A DNA stretch of 64,000 nt from the NCBI GenBank assembly GCA_021234155.1, contig JAJEKV010000046.1, positions 4,256,665 to 4,320,664 of the forward strand, read 5' to 3'. The DNA is from Isoetes taiwanensis (lineage: Eukaryota > Streptophyta > Lycopodiopsida > Isoetales > Isoetaceae). Made by a program: the position numbers and the translations under genes. This document shows, one piece after another, positions 34,173-45,804 of the stretch (within the stretch, counting starts at the first letter, position 1; every line of letters begins with the position of its first letter). Under the pieces are notes generated by a model. It had not been told where the DNA came from. It saw only the letters and a list, made by a program, of their open reading frames with translations, and did no database searches.

Positions 34173-34845
34173 CGATAGGATCTAGTTAAGAAAAATGTCT
34201 AGTCAATTTAATGAATCAATCTTCTAAGTTCACTAGATAATGTCTATGGTCTATGCTTTGCAATATATCAATTTAAAACCATGAAACCTCAAATGCAAAG
34301 TAGACAATGAACTGTAGACAATGAACTTATAGGCAAATAAGATTATTCACATCCGAGAGCTCGGGCATTCATATTAAAATGAATCCTTTTACACAAAGAT
34401 GAACTGCACCCATATCGATTTGATACTCCTTATCTTATTTATAATCCGGCACCAATTCTTATGGAATCAGCACCGATCAACAGCGTCGGTTTCGCACAGT
34501 GCTAAGTTTGAATTGTAAACTTGGCTCCAGCTTATTTGACCGAGATATAACTGTCTTTGAACCATTGAAACCTAAGGTTTGTATTTTAACTGCATATCGA
34601 ACCATTAACCCTTAGGTTTATGAACCATTGAACCATTAAGTCTCCACCATAAGATAACCATAGAAATATTGGTTATCTCCATAGGTTAATCTCCATTCCA
34701 TAACCAGACTTGGGTTTTAAACCCCTTATTCATGAACATGCAACCTGCTAGATTTTCATGTAAAGCTTTGTGTTAACTAGAAAACAATTCTGGCTAAGAA
34801 ACTGCATCATACTGTAAAAATTATAATATGAACCCATTCCTTTCA
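34173..34845 (-). repeat. Copia LTR3 (5' LTR in element orientation)
   Basis: 673 bp, CGATAGG to CCTTTCA, followed by AGCTT and segment H exactly as LTR1 is. Hence LTR1 and LTR3 have the same right flank. Confidence 0.9.
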
Positions 34846-36030
34846 AGCTTATCCTACCTAATCTTCAAAAACTCCTTCAGTATAGAACATGACATGTCTA
34901 CACTAATTTATTTTCCCTCATTTGTTGTAAATGCATTCATTAGGAGCATAGTTGTGTTCTTTAAGCTTTAGCTGGGAGAAATAATTTTTGTGAGTTTTAT
35001 GATGGCTTTGGCTAGGTGGAGTTAGGGAAGATATAGGATAAAGTATCAATTTGTGTTTTGGATTTAGGAAAGCAAGTAATGTATATTCTATATCCGTTCA
35101 TGGATTTCTGTAATTCCTAAATCTTAAATACACATGAATTGCTTTGCAGCTAAGATACTAAAGTCCCGCTTTGATCTACATAAATGAGCATGAACGAGGT
35201 ATTTATTCCATTGTCCATTCATGATTGTTGCAACTAATTACCCTAATGATTCATCACACGTTATTGTTCTGCAGCTAATATAGTGAAATCCAAGCATCAC
35301 AGATAATGGACTGAGAATAATATTTTATATTGACTGTTTTGCAGGTCAATTTGTGCATGGGAATTATACACTTTGTATGGACTCTAGGCAAGCAATTTGA
35401 ATTCTTGCATTCATCTCTTCTACATGTCCGACTCAAAGTTTAAAATAGAACCACTTGAATGAGTATCAAACTATAAATGACATTCACAAAATAAGTAAGT
35501 TCCTTCTATTGCATTCTTTTCTATCTGCTATCATGCCACCTCATCTGTGCATTTCTCTCTTTTGTTGAGGCTCTCTGCTACCCCTCTCCTTATGGTGTTG
35601 TTGTTAGATTTACCATTTAGTTCTTGATGAACAATTCTCTAATATTGCTAGATTTCTAGCGGTATTCATGCTTAATGCAAAAATTCACTCATCACTATCT
35701 GCAGCACTATGTCCTTTTGTAGCGAGAATAGACCATATGCAAGCAAGCATTGCAACTGATAGGTTACACATGGGGCCTATAGTTTCCTTCAAGCATGTCT
35801 TAATTAGAGTGCAAGGTATGCTGGTCTTATCCTTTGCCTTCTAGAATATGCAAATACTCAAATCAACAATTTTCTTTGAAATTACCCAGTGAAAGCTTCT
35901 CTTCTACTCCTCTATCTCTTAGAGAGTGCAAAAATAGTAGAAACAGTACACTAAAATCTTCTATTAGCTTGCTCTCTCATTATAACATGCATCTCATATT
36001 GCTTTCAGTGTTGCTTATTTTTCTGATAAT
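34846..36030. repeat. Segment H, right copy, first part
   Basis: Near-identical to 22526-23741 with few substitutions and small deletions (for example near 35770 and 35890). It contains the same exon-like GCAG|GTCAATTTGTGC block near 35345. No other gene. It is interrupted after ATAAT at 36030. Confidence 0.9.
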
Positions 36031-36090
36031 CGCATCGATCCGAGCCCTCGGATCGCCATTCTGGGGAGGGACGAGCCATTATATAAGGCT

Positions 36091-36115
36091 CTTTCCCCTC
36101 CAGGACCGGTTATCG
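36091..36115 (+). promoter_or_regulatory. TATA-box-like element in unit start
   Basis: GAGCCATTATATAAGGCTCT lies about 45 bp inside unit A and is repeated at about 41882-41901 in unit B. TATATAAGG is a strong plant TATA match. The flanking GAGCC/GGCTC also forms a short stem. A transcription start about 30 bp downstream is inference. The small copy at 27509 lacks it and has a GCATGCATG palindrome instead. Confidence 0.5.
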
Positions 36116-39100
36116 GCGTCTTCTTCTCGTAGCTTTTTCCTCCCTGTCTTACCTATATTGCAGATCCCTTACTTTCTTCTAGCCTCATCTTTGCAGATCC
36201 CTCGTTTTCCTTCTAACCTCATGTTGCATCTCTTCTCATACACCATTACCCGCTTATGGCATGATCCAGCTCCTATATTACAGTTTTTTGGCTCATTCGC
36301 CTCCTCGATTTGGAAGCCAATAGTCATGTAACTTCTGGGGGAGGTATGTTCATGCAACTAGCTATATTACATAGAGGAAAATCTGGTGGAATCCTGATGG
36401 TTTAGTCAAGTTGCATGGTATGATATGGATTTTACTTTCAACGCTATGTTAACAAATTCCTTTCTGATCACTGTTTGTGCATTTGAAGTTGCAATTTTTT
36501 GTCACAGAATCTACAGGAGGATCGGTTTTACACAGGGGATACATGAACTGTTGAATTCCTTACATGTGCCCTCTTACAGGATCAGTTTTTTACAGGGGAT
36601 GCATGCATTGGAGCAAGCTTAGCCTAGCATTGTGAATCCAGCGCATGCAAGGGCGCCCAGATCCGTCCTTCCCGTTTTCTACGCATTGACTCTACCGTTT
36701 TCCAGCGATCTGCTCTTCCAACTCTGCCCATTGGTCTGCGCATCCTTTCCAAACACAAATCGATTTGCCCATTATTAAGATAGGTCTGCCTATCTCTTCC
36801 ACACACAGTCAATTGCGCTCAGATCAGATCCACATCCCATTCTTTTCCTATTCTACCATTTCTATGTCAGCATATCCTTGGAGCTTCGGGTCTACCTGAA
36901 TTTGTAGCTCAGATACCTTTCTTCTGGCCCTTGTCCATTATACACTCTATCCTTCCTGTCCAGCACTTTCAGATCCCTTTCCTGACCAGCTCTCTCAGAC
37001 CCATTGCCTTGCTTCTTCAGTCTCTCCTCCCGTTTCCGCAGGCTACTTCTCTATACAGGTTCATAGGGGTGCATTCACCGGGTCATATATGCTACACTAG
37101 TTTCATTGAGTGGTTCATCCCGGCAACAAGCATTCCAGACAATACAAACAATACACCACAATTCCTTTTCTTAAATTCCTTTTCTTTAATATTGGTTTGG
37201 GAGCCTACCACACATCTGTTGTTTTCCTCCCCTGTTTGTTTTGCCCTGTTCGCTCTGCTCTGTTCGCTCGGCCCAGCCGCCTCCGTGCCCTAAAATGGTT
37301 CGACCAGGTTTTTTCAGGTTCGACATTGGTTTTATTTTTTTTGGCTAATTTCTAACTTTGTTGCTAACTTCGTTATGATTATTGCTAACTTTGTTTCGAT
37401 TACCATTTATACTTCCCTTGACGAACTCCAGTTAACGTTGCCTGTCATATTGCCCTTGATGAACTTTTGTTAAACGGTGCCTATGCTGCCTTTTGACAAT
37501 AGTTTCCTACATTCGTTTTTATGTGATTCTCTTTCTCATCATTGCCGTTACTGCTTTTCTTTTTTCTTCTTTTTGATATCTTCTTGTTCCATGGGTTCAT
37601 TTGACCTCCCCGTCCGTGTTCGGGCTTAGCTTTCGCCACTCATGCTCATCTCTCCCACTTATATTTTTCTCCTCTTCGAACGAGCCTGGCGCTTCCCTGG
37701 TGTCAATTCAATAAGCCTTTGTTTCACCCTATCGTTTCCTCTTGCCCTCTTTGTCCATTTGGCTATGCCTTCGACCTCAACCTCGCCTGTAGACTCCACC
37801 TCCCCTTGGCCCCTTAATCCATTCAATGCGAGTTACTTGGTATATCATGCAGTGGCTTTCCCGTGGCGTTCTATTTGGGGCATTTTCTTCCTTGCCGTAT
37901 ATGGCTCCTTCCTCGATCTTCGTCTATTGGCACTTCGCTTTGTCCTTGGCTTGTCCGTTAGAAGTTTACTTGCATAGGTCTTCGAGCATTATTCTAGTAG
38001 ACCATCAGTGGACCATAGGTGATGAAATGTTGTTGTTGGATACACAACCCTTGGCTTTTTTTGCAATTGTCTTGTGAATAGAGATTTCCATTTACATTGT
38101 TACTCTTCCCTTGACCACTACTTGGATTTCTTCTCTCTTTTGAAGTTGCTACTTTCATCCTAGTACTTGGCACCTTCCAGTCACAATGGCTCCATTATGT
38201 TTAACTGAAGTTGGATGTTGGTTCATTATGAGCTAATATTTGTTGAGAGTGCTTATTTGTGTGGTGCTTACCACCAGCATATATGCATTGTTTTTTCAAG
38301 GCATGATGGTCCAACGCGTTATTCGGGCTTGGAGTTTAGGATGATTGGAGGCATTTATTCCTAACCTTTAGAGCAAATTTTCATGGTTCTACATTACTTA
38401 TGGAAGTGTTTTTCCTAAGGTTGTCTGGATGGGTGTTCTTCCAGTTGGTTGGAATTTCTTTAGGATGATGGGCGAGCATTTGCCTTTTCAATTTATGGGT
38501 GCATTTGGATGGGTTTCGCTTGATAATTAGAAGGTTTTTTTTCAGAGGGTATGTTTTTGCACGTGTATATTGTTTTTCGTCTATGGGGTGAATTTGGTCC
38601 GTGTGGCATGTTCATCTACATCCATTGTCCATTTCTTCTCTGGCACGTTATGTTTTCGTCACTCTTGTCGTTTACCTTAGATATTTTGGATGGGTACTAC
38701 AGGTAGCCCTACGAATTTCTTTCGGGACTTTGTTTCAGAGGCACATCTCATTCCTTCGCTTGCTATTTCCCTTAACCTCAACTTTGATTTCCGCCTGTTT
38801 CTGACCCTGTCACCGTCTTGACCTTTTCCTCGACCTCCGCTTCTGTTCCTTAGAAGTGACCCATCTCCTATGACTGCCTATGCGCCATCGACTATCTCGT
38901 TCGACCGCAACCTTAGGTGACCCTCGTTTACCCAGTTCTGCATTTCCTTTTTCGGGCTTGTTCAAGCTTTGCCATATCGCTCGGTTTGTTCCTGTTTGTA
39001 TTTCGTCCCTTCTTCATTCCACCACTCATTAACCTTTAACTTGTATGAAAGTGCGTCTCGACCTGTTGTTTTTGGTTACTTCACATTTTCATATTGTTTT

Positions 39101-40570
39101 TGCCCAGCAGTCACCTTTATCTTCATGCATCCCTAATATTCCCTCACTTCCATCTTAATTTATCCACATGCTATAGATCCAGCTATAACCATATCCATTT
39201 CTTTAATTGACATTTCATTCTGGGCTATTGGTCACGGAAATTTATCTGAGCTTTTTGAGCTCCCTTTTTGCTATAGGCATGCGTAGCCTTCACGTTTGTT
39301 CTGATGCGTTTGGTAGACGTTACTATACATGGTGCTTTCATTATGTCATTTGGGTGATTGTCCTCAATGTTCTTTTGTAGTTATGGATTTTGCTGCTATT
39401 GATATGGGTTGTGAGTTGTAACTTTGAGCTATTGCTTTTTGTTGGAATATGTTAACTTGACTAACCTTTGTCTTCTCCTTAACCTTGGCTTCTACACGTG
39501 TCACATAATCATGACTAATTCCTTTCTTGTCTTACATTGATTTGTCTGACAGTGGCTTTATGATGCTATATCGATATAATATGTCTATGGTCGATTATGG
39601 ATTGATTATCTCCACTTTTCGTTTTGCGTATCAGGGGGGAGCATGCCTTCTTTTCTTTTCATGAGCTTCATTGAGTATTTTCTTAGTTCGTTGCTCGCCT
39701 AGTTCTTTGTTTCCTATATTCCGGGTCTAATATTGCTTCTCTTCGGTGATCTATACTTGGCGTTTTTGCATATTGCATTGCCTGCTTCTTCTACATATTT
39801 TCTATGGGTTTATGGCCATTGGCCCTATGTCAAGTGTGTTTCTACACCCGTTTTCCATATATACATGTATTGGAATGTCACTTTTTGCATTTAGATGTGG
39901 AGGTAGAGTTATCCAGTATCGGTTTACACTTTGGTGCGCGAGTTCTTGTTCTGTTTTGCTATCCTTTTGTTGGACATTTGCTTCCTACTTGGTCTTAAAG
40001 CATTCTCTTTGTTGTCCTGGTACTCCTGACCTCTTGATGTTATGTTATGGATTGTCATCTCTACATATGCCCATTTATTTGTCCAGTCTAAGAATTTTAA
40101 TGTTTCTCACGAGTTGCCTTATTTGGTATCTAGATGTGGCATGCTATAATTTCCACATGACAATATGTAGTTGTTGCGTTCCCATTACCCATTTCCTCTG
40201 TTGGTTATTGGACTCACCTCATTACTCCTACCCGACCCTTGGCACTCTCAACCTCTATCTCCTCGATATCCTTCGCCGTAACTTTTACTTTTGACTTGGT
40301 TTTCATATTTGGCCTTCCTCCCTTCAAACATCACCATCTTAACATTCTCTCGACTTGGGTCTTTTTAGATATCATGATGTCTTTTCGACTGGGAGCAGCA
40401 TCCAGCGACCACTGCGGGATGTGCTCGTGCTCTGTGATTGCTTGATTTCCCTTCTGTCCCCTTGCTGGTGCTTGCCTCTTGCCATTTAGACTGCTGGACT
40501 TCAGACATTGGTATACTTCGGTTTTATTCTCTGGTTTAGGGCATATTTTTAGGTCGGTCTTGAAAATCTT

Positions 40571-41077
40571 GAAAATGGAATTAGAGGTTACATTGGAATT
40601 GTTTTTTGGGCAAATTGCATTTACGACATTGTTGGGTCTCTTATCTATGTACTTATTCACACTTGGTATCTAGTTTGGGTTTTTATATTTTGGCGATGTT
40701 CCTTCATGTAACCTATTTTGCTAGACGTCAAATTTCTATTTATCACGGTTTTTTCTTCCACCCGCTGGGTGACGCTTTTTCTCCACCCTCCGGGTGATGC
40801 TATCTTCTTTCCTCATTGACATCTCGAGAATGGAATTAGAGGTTACATTGGAATTGTTTTTTGGAAAAATTGCATTTCACGACATTGTTGGGTCTCTTAT
40901 CATTGTACTTATTCACACACGGTATCTAGTTTCCTATTGGGTTTTATATTTTGGCGATGTTCCTTCATGTAACCTATTTTGCTAGACGTCAAATTTCTAT
41001 TTATCACGGTTTTTTCTTCCACCCGCTGGGTGATGCTTTTTCTCCACCCTCAGGGGTGATGCTATCTTCTCTTTTCA
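40571..41077 (+). repeat. 255-bp tandem duplication in unit A
   Basis: Copies at 40571-40825 and 40826-41077 share GAATTAGAGGTTACATTGG, GACATTGTTGGGTCTCTTAT and TTTGCTAGACGTCAAATTTC with few changes. Each ends in two small CCACCC...GGGTG hairpins followed by ATGCT, like the row of hairpins in unit B. Confidence 0.85.
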
Positions 41078-42107
41078 TGTATTGTTGATTTTCCTCATTA
41101 CTAATCGGCTCACATTGCTTTGAGTGCTTTCGTTGTTGTGCAGCTTTGCGCTTCCCAGTCATGCATTCCTTGACCTTATCCTTAGGCGTTCTTTTATATT
41201 TTACATTTCAACAGACGTTCTTCTTTTCTAATATGTTTTCCTTTATCATGTCCACTACTGTGTTTTTGCTTTAGTATTTCAGACCCTCCATATGGCCCTA
41301 GCTTTATTTATAATCCGTCACTTTACCTAGTCATTGTATTTTCATTTATCCCTCTCTACTATCTGGCTTACCTCCTTGCACCCCATCTTGACCTTCGCAG
41401 TTTTGACCCTGATCTTCTCCTTTTCATTGGCCATAACCTCGCTTTGACTACTTCACCCTCTTTAACATTCACCTTAATCTTCATTTCTGATTCATTTTAA
41501 TTTGCTCGATTTCTGTTGATTTACATTAACCTTCACCTTAATTTTTCCTCTTAACCTTGCTCTTGTTTGTTCTAACATATACGCAGCCTCTTTCATATTC
41601 ATTCCTTCTTTTAGCGTTATAATAGCGAGACCATATGTGTGGCACTAGCTTTGATCTTGATATGTGCCGGGTTCCACATGATGCGCATTTCGTGCTCCGC
41701 GGTCGTTGTCGATCCTCTTCTTCTCACTCTCGCTAAGTGCCGTGACCCGACTCACCACTTGGAGTTTGGCTGGGCTTATAGTTAGGAAGTTCTCGGTAGT
41801 CGGCCGGTTTTGTGTCTATTGCGAGTCCCTTCCCAGAATCGCATCGATCCGAGCCCTCGGATCGCCATTCTGGGGAGGGACGAGCCATTATATAAGGCTC
41901 TTTCCCCTTCAGGACCGGTTATCGGCGTCTTCTCCGCGGCGGCTTCCTTCCTTCTGTTAGCTTCCCTCCCTTCCGCCCGCTTTCGGGGACGCTGGCGTCT
42001 GTTTCATTTGTGTTTTTGGGCCTTGCACTTTTGTTGTTGTTCACTTTGCATTTACTATAATAATGTTTTTTGCATCACTATCATGTCATTTTTTTCATAT
42101 GTTATTT

Positions 42108-42392
42108 TCCACCCGTTGGTTGATGCTTTCTCCACCTTTCGTGTGATGCTATCTCCACACGTGGGTGATGCTATTTATTTCTACCTTGAGGGGTGATGCT
42201 ATTTATTTCCACCTTGAGGGTGACACTATTTATTTCCACCTTCGCGGTTGATCTTTGTTTATTTCCACCTTGAGGGTGATGCTATTTATTTCCACCTTGA
42301 GGGTGATGCTATTTATTTCCACCTTGAGGGTGGACGATAATTGTTTTCCACCCGCTGGGTGATGCTTCTCCACCTTTTGGGTGCTGCTTTTT
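42108..42392 (+). repeat. Row of ~27-bp mini-hairpin repeats
   Basis: Units such as TTTCCACCTTGAGGGTGATG, each followed by CTATTTA, recur about eight times, with variants CCACCCGCTGGGTG and CCACACGTGGGTG. Every unit folds as CCACC-loop-GGGTG, and substitutions in one arm are often matched in the other. Confidence 0.75.
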
Positions 42393-42760
42393 ATGTTTCT
42401 AATTTGCTCTTCTTTGCAGGTTTTTGATTGTGCGGCTTGCCTTGTCCCTGCCATGCATGGTAGTTTTTCTAACCATTCACGGGTATTTTTAGGGTTCTTT
42501 TGAGTTCCTGCAGGTTTTCCGCGGTCTTCTGGGGTCCTGCTTTCTTGGCTTCGCCATCCACATATCTCCTTCATATCTCCGGCTTCCGCGTCTTCTGGGA
42601 ATCTGCTATATTTGTGTTAGCCATCAACCCACCTTTTCGGCTCTCTAGGCAACACATGCGGGGATTCTGCCGTCTTCTGGGGTCCTGCTATATTTGTGTT
42701 CGCCATCAATCCATCTCCTTCGGGTTTCCAGGCAACACATTCAAGGTTGTTGGCGACCAT

Positions 42761-42819
42761 TTCTCATTAGGGTTTTCCTCGAAAACCCGAAAGGGCGGGG
42801 TTTGTTATCCCGGTGAGAA
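42761..42819 (+). other. Conserved stem-loop, copy 3
   Basis: Outer stem TTCTCA / TGAGAA, inner hairpin GGGTTTTCCTCGAAAACCC, then GGGCGGGGTTTGTTATCC. It matches the inner text of 28253-28315 and of LINE-B 32662-32729. Confidence 0.7.
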
Positions 42820-43011
42820 GTTGTTGCCATTACCCTTCTATATTGCCTGTGCACATTTCTTTTTACGGGGTAGTCCGATATTGTTCCTATGGTCGACTAT
42901 CCCTCTCTATTCTTCAAAACATTGTATACTGCTGCTGTGATGAATGACAAGCCTATCTATATCTATATCTATCGGCCGGTTTTGTGTCTATTGCGAGTCC
43001 CTTCCCAGAAT

Positions 43012-43310
43012 GCTGCCTTTACATGCCAGGGTCTAAATGAATAGACATTAGGATTACAGGTTTTGATGCCAACGCTCTTGCATGTGGGGGCATACTTGGG
43101 AAAGGAAAAAAAAATTGCACATCAATTTTGATCATGCTTACAATTAGAGTGGGTAAAGAAATGGTGATCCACTGCAGAAAGCAGTTGGATATTCTATTGC
43201 ATTTGAGAATTCAAAATTTCAACAAGAATAGGTATATGACCGATGGTATTCTGCTTAGGTGTACTGTTAATTCCCTTTTACTTATGAACTATTTCAAATT
43301 TGGCAACAGG
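43012..43310. repeat. Segment H, right copy, second part
   Basis: Continues the H sequence (equals about 23742-24038) directly after the unit element. No gene. Similarity stops after AATTTGGCA.C. Confidence 0.9.
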
Positions 43311-43557
43311 GTAAGAGCATGTTAGGGCCTACATGTTTTGGAAACTACCTTGGAAAATACTCTGGGTAGTCAAAGATGATGATATATTTGAGTTCTTAAC
43401 ATCTTCTTGACATCATAAGGTACCTTACAACATGTATGTACTATTACTCTTGAACATAACACAATTTCTTTTAGTCAATCTTGCAGTCTAGGTACTTTAA
43501 AATACAATTATGTACTTGCACAGAAGTACACAGAAAAGTACCTTTTTGGTAATTTTT

Positions 43558-44202
43558 TATGTCATAACCAACACATAACAACCAACACATAACAACCATT
43601 AACATTAATTAATATTCTTACGTCTGCTTGTTTTTTTTAGGGCCCGAAGGGCCCAAAATTTTTTTTTAGTATAATAACCAACACATAACTACCATTGAAA
43701 CCATTGAATCCAACACATTTAAATTAAAATCCCCTTAAACCCCCTTTGGTTTGGGTGCATATTCACGGGGGTGACTCGCAACTAGATTTGTTGGATCGGC
43801 ATATTCACCCTTATTCCTTAATCTACACCGCATAAAAGTTCCTCGCTTTTGTGGGGTATGCAAGTACAAAATTTGCTATCTTGTATAACAAGATTCAAGC
43901 AAAATACTATAAGATTTCAAGCGGAATACTATATGGTGTTGATTTCGATGCGTGCAAAATACAAATCTGAGGGCTCTACGCTGCCCTCGTCACCCCGTGT
44001 GAATATGCACCCAAACCAAAGGGGGTTTAAGGGGATTTTTAATTTAAATGTGTTGATTCAATGGTTTCAATGGTAGTTATGTGTTGGTTATTATACTAAA
44101 AAAATTTTGGCCCTTTCGGCCCCTAAAAACAAGCGCATTTAAGAATATTAATTAATGTTAATGGTTGTTATGTGTTGGTTGTTATGTGTTGGTTATGACA
44201 TA
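43558..44202. mobile_element. Foldback element/MITE with ~215-bp terminal inverted repeats
   Basis: It begins TATGTCATAACCAACACATA and ends TATGTGTTGGTTATGACATA, its exact complement. The arms run to about 43775 and back from about 43985 (GGTTTGGGTGCATATTCAC versus GTGAATATGCACCCAAACC). They include the palindromic GGGCCCGAAGGGCCC on the left and a decayed partner on the right. The roughly 200-bp centre has no gene. Long terminal inverted repeats suggest a non-autonomous Mutator-like or foldback element. I find no convincing target duplication. Confidence 0.8.
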
Positions 44203-44776
44203 ATAAGTGTTTGAATATTTCATGAACGCGATGGATGACCATGATACTTTCCATGATAATGAGGTAAATATTAGTTAAACATTTGTACGAAAATGAGAAA
44301 TAATCTCAGAAAGCCTCCAGTTTGAATGTGTCCACTCGATCATAATATGCCCAGGAGATATCGTTCACCGAGATATCGTTCACCTTCACCTGGTAGGTTG
44401 CTTCCATTAAGCATAATTATTCATGTGAATATCTAGCACGGAAATTGCCAAATTCGTGGCATTCCAGTATGATCAGATGCAAGTTGAGCTCGTGGCTATC
44501 TTCATCTGGCTCATTTTAGGCCTAGTTGTAACTATGTTATGGTTGGGGATATGCCTCAGTAAGGAGCCATATTGTTAAATGGCATAAATATGCCAAAAAA
44601 AAGAAAAGGGGTTGTAGCAATCATGGGAAGGGGGCATATGGAGGACACGTAAAATACAAATTGACCTGCAGCCAAACTGTTCTAATGACCAACATTGGAC
44701 TCTTTCCCATGAATTCCATGCTCCTTTGCGAAAAAGAGAGTTAAAAAAATGAGAATATTATTGATAATGATTATAC
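44203..44776. other. Unassigned; possibly CesA intron and flank
   Basis: Lies between the foldback element and the last CesA exon on the minus strand. The GTATAA donor of that exon is at 44771-44776. No further CesA exon is seen here. ATATCGTTCACC occurs twice in tandem near 44365. Confidence 0.4.
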
Positions 44777-45804
44777 CTCAGAGAGAGCCTGTCAAGATAT
44801 GTCTCTCGATTAATTGGAAACCATTTGGGAAACTGATCAAGAATCCAAGAAAATGCAAACCAAATTTCACAAATGACTGAGGTAAGCCATAGAGCAAATG
44901 CATTTTTACCGGGGTTGAATTCGATATCGCAAGAAGAACCCTAGCACAACAAGACGAACAATAATAACCATCCTGTATGGATTAATTTTGCTAGATGGTA
45001 TAGGAATCTTCCTTGACAAGGGCTGCCTTGCTTCATCCATCCTGAGAACAGCATAAATTGTTCTTAACATGTACAGAATGTGCCAACATGACATCTACAC
45101 TATGCAAAGAACTTACATTGGTAATTCTGGCCCATTGTCGTCATCTCCATCACCCCCTTTTCCGGGATCTGCTGGCCTTGGGTCATGGTCATTTGCATCT
45201 TCTCACGCCTAAGCTTCCAACTTTCCACTCTTTCCTTCCATGCTACACTCCCATATCCATAAGCGGAGGGATCTTTGGATGGATCCATGGTGCGACTTAC
45301 CTTTGGAAGCAAAACGTTACCTCATGTTCAAGAAAGGTTCTCAATTTTGGAATTATCGCACCCAAGCAGGGAAGCTAAATTCATGATTGAACATACGGGA
45401 GGTGGCCTGTGGGGTAAGGAAGTGGATGGATACGCTTTGTCGCCAAGATTATACATTGGAGGAACAACAAAGGGCATGATGTTGGGGGATATATCTTGAG
45501 AAGCACACTCATTGCAAGCAACAAAAGTTCGCCATCTACGGGTTCGGCCCACATCATCGCCATACGGATCTGGCACACTTGACTATCCGCGTGATTCAAT
45601 GGCTTCACCTGTAGATTCAAAAGGGCTTATAAGTGACTAACACTTAGAAAACAAATAGGGGGTTTTAAAGCAGCTCGGTTCTAGCAATGCCTTAACTTAA
45701 ACGATGGTAAAGGCTACATTTTCTGCACTTAATCCATCTCCTCGAATCACTACAAGCTTCGTTCTGTTATGAGATCCGACCATGAGCCCAGCTCCCGCTT
45801 CCAT
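44777..45804 (-). pseudogene. CesA: Cellulose synthase catalytic subunit, 5' fragment
   Basis: Minus strand, first ATG at 45804. Exon 1 reads MEAGAGLMVGSHNRTKLVVI, the CesA N-terminus. After a CTACAG acceptor comes PLNHADSQVCQI, then GDDVG and, in another frame, VACNECAS, from the RING-type zinc finger. KRIHPLPY and TMDPSKDPSAYGYGSVAWKE, KERVESWKLRREKMQMTMT follow (45440-45160), then a GTAAGT donor. The next exon (45094-44906) has [20 protein letters not shown] and [20 protein letters not shown], the start of the first membrane helices. The last exon reads [20 protein letters not shown] and [19 protein letters not shown]. There it stops at a splice donor; the glycosyltransferase core (D, D, D, QxxRW) is absent. 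Frameshifts in the zinc finger and before MDEAR make it a pseudogene. CesA normally builds cellulose at the plasma membrane. Confidence 0.88.

Larger units (their letters stand above)
26100..34845 (-). mobile_element. Ty1/copia retrotransposon, with nested insertions
   Basis: LTRs at 26100-26710 and 34173-34845 enclose a minus-strand gag-protease-integrase-RT-RNase H interior. PBS is at 34156-34171 and a polypurine tract (GAAGGGAGAG) at 26711-26720. The interior is interrupted by a LINE-B copy (31385-32820), a tandem-unit element (27509-28517) and about 760 bp of unknown DNA (28518-29279). Both LTRs begin CGATAGG where the solo LTR has TGATAGG. The copy is inactive. Confidence 0.9.
36031..41839 (+). 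repeat. Unit A of the tandem-unit element
   Basis: 5.8 kb with no supported gene. It has the TATA box, a local duplication at 36497-36605 (two copies of ACAGGATC.GTTTT.ACAGGGGAT) and the 255-bp duplication at 40571-41077. It lacks the LINE-type stem-loop found in unit B. The longest frame (39746-40294, 182 codons) is explained by T-richness. Confidence 0.6.
36031..43011 (+). mobile_element. Tandem-unit element, large copy (7.0 kb, non-coding)
   Basis: Unit A (36031-41839) and unit B (41840-43011) both begin GCATCGATCCGAGCCCTCGG and continue identically for about 110 bp through a TATATAAGG box. Both end CGGCCGGTTTTGTGTCTATT, GCGAGTCCCTTCCCAGAAT. The empty site is visible at 23731-23745 (CTGATAAT|GCTGCC), so the ends are certain to within the AAT shared by target and element. 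The plus strand is strongly T/C-rich and has no recognisable protein. Unit A holds a 255-bp tandem duplication; unit B holds a row of small hairpins, a stem-loop shared with LINE-B and a (TATCTA)n tail. I know no named family with this structure. Confidence 0.75.
41840..43011 (+). repeat. Unit B of the tandem-unit element
   Basis: 1.17 kb. It shares the first 110 bp and last 40 bp with unit A. In between it has the hairpin row (42108-42392), sequence with CTTCTGGG(G/A).TCTGC repeats near 42590-42690, the stem-loop at 42761-42819 and (TATCTA)n at about 42951-42972. Confidence 0.65.

Noticed and set aside
39746-40294. 182-codon plus-strand frame, strongly hydrophobic, looks like a membrane protein
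   Set aside because: The host unit is T/C-rich on this strand, which forces Leu/Phe/Ser/Cys codons. No homology, no signal of codon use, and neighbouring frames look alike.
42108-42392. CRISPR-like regular repeats
   Set aside because: Units are contiguous with no unique spacers, and the context is a plant transposon.
27509-43011. Hammerhead ribozyme at the unit junctions
   Set aside because: The GA[GTCCC...GGGAC]GA arrangement resembles helix II with tandem G-A pairs, but CTGATGA and GAAA are absent and the bases beyond the GA pairs themselves pair. No hammerhead core was found on either strand.
45058-45378. 106-codon plus-strand frame
   Set aside because: Antisense to clear CesA exons.
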